Source: Triatoma infestans
Taxonomy: Eukaryota; Arthropoda; Insecta; Hemiptera; Reduviidae
Assembly: GCA_011037195.1 (NCBI GenBank)
Contig: JAAEAF010004993.1
Span: 1-64,000 of the forward strand
Direction of reading: 5' to 3'
Length of the DNA stretch: 64,000 nucleotides
Part shown: one piece after another, positions 33,201 to 45,200 of the stretch
Numbering within the stretch: position 1 is the stretch's first letter
Layout: the number at the start of each line of letters is the position of its first letter
The notes under the pieces: model-generated
The model's database searches: none
Told to the model about the DNA's origin: nothing
What the model saw: the letters and a program-made list of their open reading frames with translations, nothing else
Position numbers and translations under genes: made by a program

Positions 33201-36200
33201 TATATACAGACATCATCTGCATACTGCAGTATTTTGATATCCGAAGAGAACAAAATTTCTAAATCCGCAGTATATAAAGAATAAAGAGTAGGTGAAAGGA
33301 TTCCCCCTTGCGGAAGTCCAACGTTTACAACCCTAGGGTCCACAAAAGATTCATTAATTCTAACATATATAATTCTATTATTGATTAACCTAATTACATT
33401 GTCGATAAACTTTTCAGGTAGTCCTATATGTCTTAATTTAGTTGCCAAAATAGGCATTTGAACCGAGTCGAAGGCTGTAGAAAAGTCCGAAAACAAAGCC
33501 AGAAGTACCTTGTTGGTGAAGAAGGCCTGCAAGATGTCAGTTATTAACTGAATCTGACAGTCATAAACCGATTTATGTTTCCTAAAGCCGTATTGTGTAC
33601 TAGGGAATTTATGATTAGTTTCCAACCACCGAACTAGTCGGTTTTTAATTAACCTTTCAAGAGTTTTTAATAAACATGAGGCTAATGAAATTGGCCTATA
33701 TGAGAGGAAATTTTCTTTCGGCTTGTTTGGTTTTAACACTGGGCATATCACGTAATCCTTCCATTGTGAAGGAAACTCACCCTTCATCCACATCTCATTA
33801 TACATATTAAGTAATTTTAGTTTAAACTGCGGGGGTAAATTAGAAATGAGGCTGTACTGTATCTGATCGATACCTGAAGCGCTGTTTGAACATGACTTTA
33901 TAACCGAGATAAACTCTTTAAGTTGAAATGGTTCAAGCAAAAAATGATTTTCTCCAATAATTTCTAAGTTAAATTCTATTTTATTTTCAACGTAACATGG
34001 GGCCAGATTATAAAGAAATTCAGAAACCCATTCTCCATTTTCTATTGTGTTACACATTTCATGGTTTCCTAGAGACTTAATTTTATTCCAAATAGTTTTT
34101 ACGGGAACATTTTTATTTAAACTTGTACAAAATAATTGCCACGATTCCTTTTTACTTTTTTTAATGATCTTTTTAGTTAAGGCAACTTGTCTTTTATATG
34201 CCATAAAATTAGAATTATTTGGAAGTTGCATGTATTTTTTAGTAAGTGCTTCCTTTCTGCTTTTAACGCTAATGGCACATTCTTTTGTCCACCAACATTT
34301 AAAAAATTTTGCTTTTACTTCCATTTTTATAGGAATAGAATGTTGTGAGGCATTATTTATTTCTTTAATAAATTCTTCATAATTCAAAATGTTTATTTGT
34401 TTTTCGTTGAAACTATGTTTGTAAATATCCCAATCTGCCCTTTTTGTATCCCATTTACAGTAAGGTTGAATTTTCTTTTTTACTATTAAATTAATATTAG
34501 ACTCTATAATAATGGGTTAGTGATCCGAGCCCATATCATCTTCGAGGATTTTCCAATTAAATTTAGTAGCCAGACTGGGAGAACAGAAAGTAAGGTCAAC
34601 CGCAGACTTATTAATTTGCCTAATGTTACCTATAATGGTGGGGGAACCATCATTCAAGTAAACCAAGTTGTTATCTTGCACAGCTTCTAACAGCAGAAGA
34701 CCCTTGGAATTAGTATAGGAGGATCCAAAGGTCTGGTTGTGTACATTGAGAAGTCGCCTGCCATTATCAGTTGACCACTACCAATACTTTCTATTAACCT
34801 ATCCCATTCTGTATAACTAACATTATTTATAGCAGAGTTATATAACGAAATAATTGAACATTTACCATTGTTAAATAAATCGATCTCTATACCAACTAAC
34901 ATTAATCCTTTAACTTTGTATAAATTTTTAATTTCTTTGAATGGAATTTCCTTTTTTATTAAAATAGCTGTGCCAGATTTACCATCTTTACGATCCATTC
35001 TTATCACATTGTACCCTCCAAATTTTACATTTATATTTGGCTTGAACCATGTTTCACTCAATAAAGCGATATCTATTTTTTCATTCAGTAAAGCTACCTC
35101 TATGTTGTGTTTATTGGCTACTGCCGATCGAGCGTTCCATTTCCATTAATTTAAACCAATTGAAAATGTGGAAGTTTACTTTAAAATTAAATAAATAGAT
35201 ATCGATAGTATATAAATAAAATGATGATATTAAGACAGTTTGCAAATCAACAACATAAAATACACTGTACAAAGATATAAATACTTATATTTACATTTAT
35301 ATACAATCTCTCAGATACACACTCACAAACATTCTCTCTCACTCTCTCTCTCTCTCTCTCTCTCTCTGACACACACACACAACATATATACATATACCCA
35401 TACACACAACACACACGCACGCACATACATGCATAAACAACATATACACATACGTACATACATATATACATATACACAGAGCACACATGCCCAGAGCACA
35501 GAGTACATGATTCATAAAATCTGAACAGTACATTATAGTGAATTATAAATATTAAATTAATTTTATATATTGCAGATTTATACAATTATTTTGAGGACCT
35601 ACTTACACCTATCGCCTCATCTAGAGTGGTTACTTTATCTTTTATCATTTTCCTTAAACCTTCATCAGTCATCTCTTTCAATTCATTTAATTTAACACTC
35701 TTAATTACAGAGTAAACCGCTTCGTAAACAATATCTAAATTATCATTATCATGTAAAGATTCTTTCAATTTCATGATCTCATTTGGACGATATGGATTTT
35801 GAGGTATAAAACCCCCGGGTACATTTTCCTTTACCACTTCACCGATTAATAATTCTTTTATCTCATTTTTATTATAACTTGGCGATGATGATCTAGGCCT
35901 TTTTGTAGGCCTTCTGTAAGAAATAGTTGAGGCATATAGCCTATTATTACTGCCCTTATTTCCATTGAGATAAGGAAATTCTTTTATATTATCAATATTA
36001 ATTCCCTCTTTAGCAGCAAGAGCTGCAAAAGAATTTCCGTTATCAAAGTACAATTTGGCCTCTATATATGAAATATTACTTTCGGCCATTAACTTTTTTA
36101 TTTGTTTTTCTTTTGTAAAGCAGGGACATAATTTCTGATCCAAGACTAAGTGATTAGAGGCACTACAGTTTATACATTTAGTCTCAATACTATCGCATTC

Positions 36201-39200
36201 TTTACTGTTGTGCTTATTACCGCATTTAAAACACCTCCCAGAAGACATAGGATGGACCCTTGATATGCCCTTTTTCTCTTTATCCATACTTTCAATTCAA
36301 AATAAAAAGGACCCAAATCACTCTTTCTATATTCCATACAATTATTCTGTTTGGTATTACCGTTATTTGTCTTATTTTCTGTCATTAAACAATCAATTTC
36401 ATTTTTCTTACCTTTTATTTGTGCATTACCAACCTCCACATTCATTTCCTCAAAATCAGGTGGATACCCAATTGTCCTCTGCTATTATCACTCTTTTTTT
36501 TTTAAACTACTAAATATCTTTACACTATTTAAACTATTTACAAGGTTATTACAATATATACACGAAAAAGCAAATAAAAAGGCAACAAAATTAAATAAAG
36601 AAAATTAAAAAAAAAATAAGAATTAATAATTTAGGAAAACTTGGAAAAAGAACTAAAAACAAAAGAAACTATAAGTGAAATTATATGAGAAATATAGTAG
36701 ATTTTGCCTGTACGCCTAACGAGTGTATAGATCGAACTTTGATCCGCTCATTTCGAAAGATCAACACAGTCTGAGCATGGAAAAAAAATGTTGAAAATTG
36801 GATTTTGAGATACGGTCATACAAAAGAACTCTTTTTAAATTTCTACCGACGTTTCGGTAAATTTATTGCCTTCTTCAGGGCCTGTACAAAGGTTTAAATA
36901 CAAATCAATAAAAAACAGAAGCAACAGAAAATATGAACTTAAACTAAATATTTTCAAAATAATTTTTTTTTAAAATAAACTATATAAATAAACTAAATAA
37001 AGAGTATGATATATATAGAGTACTATTAAATTTATTTCAAATTATTGTTGTAGAACAGTATTAAATTAAATCACAACTATTAAATAATCAAATCACAACT
37101 ATTAAATAATCAAATCACAACTATTAAATAATCAAATCACAACTATTAAAAAAATATATGTGTGGCATATATGAGTAAAGTATGAAAAGAACTTAGGAAA
37201 TGTACTTACAAAAATTTTTTTAGTTAGAATTCCAGTAGTAATTAATATAGTTTAACCTGGGACATATCATCACCAAGTGTTACGGACATTGGATGGGTTA
37301 TAAAGGGCTAGGAGAGCGGATGTAATGTCCGGCCTTGTACTGATTTCAAGGTTTATAAAGGGCTAGGAGAGCGGATGGGAAAACCGTGTCTTAGTCTGTA
37401 TGTTGTTTTGGAAATTCCAGGAGATTGTTATAACTGAGGGATAGGTTTTTGGTGTCTGTTCTAAAATTGATAGATAATTTATCTTTTTTAATATGAATCA
37501 TTTCCAATATATTTCTTTTTTTATTATTATTGTTGATTGGAGAGACTCTCCAGGCACAACAAGGTACAGCTGCTATGGGTGCCTGGACATGCAGGGATTG
37601 AGGGGAATGAGACAGCTGAACAACTGGCCAGGAACGGGGCAAACACTCCGTTCATTGGTCCAGAGCCCGTCCTGGGGATAACTGGCGGAGCGATTCGTGC
37701 AGCGATGAGAGAGTGGTGTCGCAGTAAGCTTGAAGAGCTCTGGAGGGGGAGCCCAGTACTATACACAGTAAAAGGATGATGCCAGGACTGTGTAAACGAA
37801 GGACCCAAATGACTCTTAGTAAGTAGGAGCCAGATTTCTCTGGTGACGGGACTATTAACGGGTCATGGTAGGTTCAGGAAACATCTGTACAAGGTAGGGC
37901 TCATTCGAGCGGAACCCTTGTGCAGATTATGTCAGGAAGAGGAGGAAACGGCCCTCCCACCTGTTGTTCGATTGCGTTGCAATAATTAGATTGAGGTATG
38001 AAACCTTTGGTACTTTGCGACCTGAGGAGATAGTAGCTCAAAATGACCTGGTGGTGAAGGCCCTCAAACTCCTTAAGGAGGGAGGGTTTGTCTACTAGGA
38101 ACTATCAGAGATGGCACAAAAAGGCTCTGTTGGCTGCGGTGCCGGGATATAGCCCACCCGAGGTTGGTAATAATAATAATAATAATAATATTATTGTTGA
38201 TGGAGAGATTTTGGTGTTTTCTATGTCAAATTCATGTTTGTGTTGTATGCAGTGTTTCATTAGTGCTGTAGTCGTGTCAGTCGGTTTTTTTAGTTTTACA
38301 GTCGTATTTATGTTGGTACAGTCTATTTTTTAAATATTGAGATGTTTGACCTATGTACGTAGCTGGGCATTGTAAACAATTTATTTTATAAATTATATCT
38401 GATAATAAAGTTGTGGGTGTGGGGTCTTTTAGTTTAAAAAACCGTACTTTTTTTTTAAACAAAAATTTAATAAAATACCGCTTCTGTACAAATGCCATGA
38501 TACTGAAAAGCTGAAATAATATTTTGAAAAGCATCTATACCCTGCCGAATAAATTAAATTTTATTAAGGTACCATATAAGTTATTATATTTCAAAAAATT
38601 ATTATTTTTTTGTAAATAATAAAAGTAAACAATCAAATATTGTGTGTGTGTGTGTGTGTGAGTGTGTGTGTTTTTGTCTGAGCAATATATCAAACCAAAT
38701 AATCGCAGGAAGTTTGAGCCGAAAAGCAGGACTATATTGAAAGATTTTTTTAGTTCGCAATTTTGTAGAAATCGGTTCCTGAAGATGGCAAACAATGTTT
38801 GCCAAAACAATGTTTTAAAAATTATTTGGTGTTTTTTTCCTGCAAACTTCCTGGTCGATAAGTCAACAATAAGATGCACTAATGGCCAACAATTGCAATA
38901 ATTCAACACTTATTTAGCTCCATCCGGATCATGTGACTAAAAGATACCTTTCTACAGGGCCGCGGACAGAAGTACTTTATTTCCGTTATTCCCTCCGGTC
39001 TCTTTAGTATTTAATTATTTAGTTAATTTAATTATTTAGATTAATTTATTTCTTTATTATATAAAAAGAAGAACAAACAGATTTCAATTAAGATGTTGCT
39101 GAATGTAGTTTAGTAGTTAAGTTCATTTTGAAAGATGCACACGGTGAAAGTATGAAGGTATGCAGCACTGCAACAACTAAACAAATTTTTTGGGGTTTCT

Positions 39201-42200
39201 GTTAAGATAAAATGGCGATTCTTTTTATGATATAAAATTATTCTTTTAGATTATTTTTAAATATCTCACCCATTAAGAATTTTTCTTCCTGTGCAATTTT
39301 TGGTTAAAGGCTTTCTGAACGGATATTCTTTATAAAGATGTGAAGTTGTGAGTTATGAATACTTTGCTTAATCCTAAATCCTAAAATAACGGTAATTAAT
39401 GGTTAAACGGTTAACATCAAATACTTACAGCAAGCTCATATATTTCAGGCAGTCTATAATTTAATTGTTCACTATACTGTTCTGGAGTTATTGATTCTAA
39501 ATCTGCATAAACAATACTCCTGCAAAATAATGTAACACTAATTTTTAATTATTACTAATTCAAAATTGTTTTTTTTCTTTCGTTTAATAATAAAAGTTAA
39601 ATAAATCGAGAGAAAGAAAAAGCAATATAATATAATTGCAGTCCCCAAAAAATAAAATGAATTATTTTTATGATCATAAACGGAACTGTTTAATTAAAAA
39701 AAAAATATATAATCATAATTAATAGAATAAAAGAAACGTATTTTTACTAGTAACTGACAAAGCTACTCTAGATGCATTGAATGATCCACATATTAGTGTG
39801 GGAAGCACACAGAAACAATTTCACAATTTATGAAACTAAAAAGACAGAGAAAAATCTGGTGTGAAACACTCACACAACTCTCACTTATTCCAGTTTTCAA
39901 AATTGTAAATGACAAATTTTATAGATAGTATACCATATTTAATGAAATGTTTCGAAAACTGAAAAACTGTTCAATAAAAGCGCACTTCCGGTTTACTAAT
40001 TTTCTTGAAACTTGTAACTTTTACCATCTATGTTTTTCTAATTCATTTTGTTTGGATGGAAGAATAGTATAATCAACTATGATATCACTTTAGACATTAC
40101 CCCACCCCTTCCCTAAATGTGCCCTTAAATGAATTTAATAAGGTAGTTTATCACTTGTTATCACTCCACGGTATTCCATACCAGTCCACGGTTGACAAGT
40201 GTTCTTTCGCTTTGTTCTACACTCAAGAAATAATTTTAAAAAAATAAAAAAAGGTAAGATTCGGTAATTATTAAAGTAAATCTCCTTCAAAAACGTAATT
40301 TAAGTTACACATCCCCACTTGTTGGATGTTTCCATTTTTAGAAGGAACAATGTGCACCATTTTTTTTAAAAAAGCAAAAAACAACATAAGTTTTTTCCAC
40401 CCAGTTATCAGTGAACCCCCTCTTAACCTAGTTAAATCCTAACGAAAACACTTTTTAAAACCAGTGTATCAACTAAATTTGCTCTGTGCAAGTCGTATGT
40501 TATCAAAAACATTCGATGATGGGCAAACGCCCGAACTCGCTCGATGATCACAAAAAAAAAAGTAAACTAACACGGAAAATATCTCTGATGCTTTCCAACT
40601 CTGCGGAACCAACCGCAACAATTTTTAATAAAGTTAAGCCCAAAAATTAGCAATCAGTTCAATGTAGAAAACTAAGTCCAAAATGTTCATCAGATTTTGA
40701 AAAACAGTTAATTTATAATAAACTACAAAGATAGCTACTGGATGTTAAATTCTGGATTACTAATTTAAGGCACTATCAAGGTAAATTTTGCATGATAAAG
40801 AAATTAATCATAAAATCATAATTACCCTTTTTTCTGAAACAAAAAATATATACATATATATATAGATATTACAAAAAAGGGGTCACAAATGTTGGTTCAT
40901 AAAGTTATCACTTAAAACAAAGTGGACCATCCTAGTTGCAACAGTTTCGAAGTTGTAATGCTCATTTATTGAGCATTTTTAGCAAACCTTTATTTTTCTC
41001 AGAAAAAGAAGCTTGTTTGAGCTTCCTTATATTACTTGAAAAGAATATGAGATAATTTTTGGAAAGAGCCAAATTATTGTCTATAAATAATGTAAACAAT
41101 ATTTACATTTGGCCGTAGTTAATTAAACAAGCTAAAACATTAATTGGCTGGGGCCAAAGAAGAAACTTTTTATTTTTTAAAAAGTTTATTCGACGATTCG
41201 GACACCTTCCTCAGGAACTACAAAACAAAAAATATGGATATAAAGAAAACTGTATGATAAAGTTAAAACATATAATAATTAAATAATATTAGAAAGATAT
41301 GATACCTGTTAAGGAAGAATGGTGGCATTGAGATTAAATGCTGGAGGGGGTTGTAGAGTAAGGATGCTAGCAAAGAAAACAGAGAGGGGACATTTTTCTA
41401 ATTTTTTCTGATTGCATTCTTCTTTATCTGTTGTCGGGATGAAACATGGGGAATTGGTGGGAGTTTGTTGAAGAGACTGTCGATATATTTCGCAAATAGC
41501 TGAACCAAACGGCATTTTAAAAGAAAAATACGTGAACTCACTCGTGATGCTAGTTTCTTCAGTGTGGAAGTAATGGCATATGTAGTTTTTTTGAAATTAT
41601 ATTTATCGTTGAAGTACTTGAATACCAGAGATTTCTATATGTATGTGGATGAGTGTATTGTGTGAGATTCTTCGCCAAAGAGTCCATATCAGTGTAAACA
41701 ATATTTATGTTTGGCCGTATAAATATAAAAAGTTAATATAAAGAATATAAAGTTTCTTCTTTCGCCCCAGCCAACTAATATTTTAGCTTGTTTTATTGTC
41801 TATTATATGTGGCTCTTTTTAAACATAAAATCTGGAAATAATTATTAATTATACCGTCTGAAACAAGGGAAATCTAAAGTTGGAATTTTAGAAAATGTTC
41901 CCTTTTTTGGTTATAAAGATAAAAAAGGATTCAAATATTACCCTCCAGTTTGATGTATTAATTGGCAAAGACGAAACAATATGTCAACTTGTAAGGGTGT
42001 GATTTGTGACATCATTTGTGCTGAATACAGGAACTTATCTGAAATAAGTTGTTTAAAAAAAGAAAGAAATTATAACATTCTTTTAATAAGTTCTCATAAA
42101 ACACAAATAAATAAATAAATAAAACATTCATAGGAATTTCTCTCAATGCAATTCTTACAGTACCAATGCACCTACTTTATACTATAACATATACTAAATT

Positions 42201-45200
42201 GATAGTTTTTTCATAAGCCATATTATAGTTTATCAACAAGCCAAACATCGCAGCGTCCCAGAAAAAAATCTTTCAAATAAAAGTGTCAAGCTTATCTTAT
42301 ATTATGAATACTTGCATATTTTATTTTTTTAAAAATCAGAGTCTCTATCAAATGATTTCAAATTCAGCATTTCAATATGTATTTTATGGTTCTTATGATG
42401 AGATAAATGTTTAAACAAAAAATTATGTTAAAAAGTGCAATTTAGAAGGAAGATTAATGTAAAAGGTTCGTTCATTGCAAATTTTTACAATAATAATCCG
42501 GCTAACACTGTATCATTATTTCGGAAAGCTTAAGGAAAAAACAAACGATCGAAATAGAATATTCTTTCAATGATGTTATCTTTAGCAATTCGTATCACTG
42601 AATTTAGAATGAAAATGCTACACAATTCCTAAGAAGCCTGTTATATTGGAAAATTTACTGCGAATATCTATTTCTATGAACAACATAAAAATATGAACTT
42701 ACTCTTTGTTAATTTCTGGGTTCTACTACCATTTGAAGCATGAAGATAGATCGTTTTTATTAATTCCATATTATTCAATAAAGAATTGAATGCCATAAAA
42801 TATGGAAAACTGACTTTATGTCCAGCCTGTCCCGTACTGGCCGCCTAAAAGAGCCACAACAATATCCTAAATTAATCGCTCAGGATTAAATACTTTTTTT
42901 TTCTTTTCTTGTTAATAAAAAAAACAAGAAGAAGAAGAAAATTTTGTATAAAACATTACACAAAATATGATAAAATAAGTATCAAAATAAAAAAGTGCAC
43001 TACAATTAATTTAGGCGTAACCAAAATATACAAACAGCAACTAAATTATCTTGGACTTGCTTAGTAAGTAGATGACTGTTTATATTCGTCATTATATGTT
43101 GGAAATCTAATGCTGAAATAAATCCAGAACCATCTTTATCAAATTTTTGGAAAGCTTGTTTTCCACATTCTACATGGAAATCCTAAAATATAAAATACAA
43201 TAACAGGTTGTACTATTAATAATGATCTTATACTGTTAAAATCATAAAAAATACAATAACAGTTTATAAGTTAAAAATTACTTGTCCAAACTCAAAAACT
43301 ATTACTGATGCAGAGTATTTTTAAAAAAATAAATATTTTGACCCAAGTATGTAACTAAGATATCCAAAATTGGTATAGGGGATTATTGCACTGCGACCTG
43401 AAAGATCGAAACTAATATATTACCCTTGCTTGCTGAAGGGGAAAAACATACACATGTAATTAATACAACAACTTTACTTCAACTTGCTGTCCTTTACTTT
43501 ACATAACAGAGATAGTGTAAAATATATGAAATAGAAGTTCATATGGAAGCCTTACGCCACAACTGACCCAAAACCCCCCAAAATCAGTTTACTGATAGCC
43601 AAATCATTTAAATCCACCAAATAAAAAGTATTTATTATTATTCCCAAAAGGGGAGGGGAGTAAACCCTACGCTATCCAAAGCCCCCTCGGGCCCATATAG
43701 CTGCCCCTAAAGAATACCTACCACTGGGACTAGAATGAAAATCCAGGCCCAGGTTTTAACCATCTAAGTTTCACAACAGACCGAACAAATCGGACCAAAA
43801 CCTTAAAAGGACACAGCTTAAGATCCTCTACCGACATCCTATTCCGGCCGAAGGTCCTAAACCTAATCTCCTCACAACCCAAACAATTCGTCATCAAATG
43901 CATGGGTGTTTCCTCCTCAGTTTCACAAACTCTACAAAAAGGGTCAGGCACAAGTCCCATTATATAGAGATGTCTCCTTAAACCACAATGCCCAGTGAGG
44001 AATCCAACCAGATACCTGAGGGAGGTCCGTGAAAGACATCGGACCCCACTACTCAAAGCTCCGTCCGGGCCCCCAATGAGCATTTTAGACTGCCGACAAC
44101 CCACTGCACTCATCCATAAGGATGATGCTGTGGGGTCATCCACGTCTGAAAGCACGACAAACATGTGCCAGAAGACACACCAACAGCAGGCTCTGGACCA
44201 ATGAAAGGGAGAGAGGCACCTAATTTGGCAAACCTGGACCTGGACCCCAGACCAGAAGCACATCCTTTAATGAAGAAAGATCTTCCAGTCTTCTAGAACA
44301 TTCCAACACCAATCTGGAAGTGAAGACACATGAATTAAGCGCCTTCAACGCAGCCTGGCTATCCGAGCAGATACAAACACCTTTTAAATTAGTGTTACGC
44401 ACCCTCTCATCCAAAATACAGCAAAGAATTGCATAAACCTCAGCCTGGAAAACGGTGGCCCACTCACCAAGAGGCGCTACCAAATGATCTCCCGTCTCAA
44501 AATAGACGGCAGCCCCAGACCTACCATCCATCCTGGAACCGTCCGTGTAGCATCGGAGATAATTCTCAGGAATCACACCAGACGGACCCAGGGTTAACCA
44601 ATCTTCCCTAGAAGGCAACCTAACCCTGTAGGAATGACCAAAGACAAAAGTCTTCAAATTCCTATCAGAAGGGAAACCTGTAATGGGAATCCTTAAAAGC
44701 ATCTCACGATAAATGGTAGAATGACCATATCGCTTACCCTGCCAAAAACCTGCCTGTTTAATTCTATAACAGGCTTTCATTGCCTGGTTTTTCACCTCCA
44801 CAAAAAGAGGTGGAATCCCTAACAAAGTCTCCATAGATGCGGTCGGTGTCGTCCGAAACGCTCCAGTCACCGCCAGACAAGCCAAGCGTTGGACTTCTTC
44901 CAACAGCTGCCTAGCAGATCGTGTTTCAATGCGACGCCACCACACCAAAGCCGCATATACCAATCTAGGTTTAATGACCATACAATAAATCCAGAACATC
45001 ATCTTGGGAGTGATTCCCCAGTTCTTACCTACAACTCTTCGACATTGCCAAAAGGAGATTATCGCCTTTTGATGTTGTGTCTTAACATGTTCCGACCAGT
45101 TCAATTTACTGTCGAGAACTACTCCAAGGAACTTCACTGATTTGCTAACCTGTATGGAAGTACCTAACAACCTAGGAGGTGTAAAACCTACTATCTTCCT

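Larger units (their letters stand above)
31127..36769 (-). mobile_element. LINE (gag-EN-RT-RNase H type), nearly full length
   Basis: TCTGAGCATAGA at 31115-31126 and TCTGAGCATGGA at 36770-36781 are the likely target duplication. A T run of about 20 bases (from 31127) is the poly(A) tail, and the 3' end reads GGCTATGGCC before it. Order on the minus strand: 5' UTR, ORF1 with zinc knuckles, microsatellite spacer, ORF2 with APE endonuclease, RT, RNase H, 3' UTR with a CA repeat. ORF1 and ORF2 each carry a few frameshifts, so the copy is dead but fairly young. It sits in the 9 kb aralar intron. Confidence 0.85.

Noticed and set aside
35240..35585. Overlapping ORFs of 61-112 codons on both strands
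   Set aside because: They are translations of TC/AC dinucleotide repeats, rich in Cys/Val/Tyr or Ser/Leu/His.
37069..37150. CRISPR-like tandem array
   Set aside because: The 22-bp units abut with no spacers: a minisatellite.
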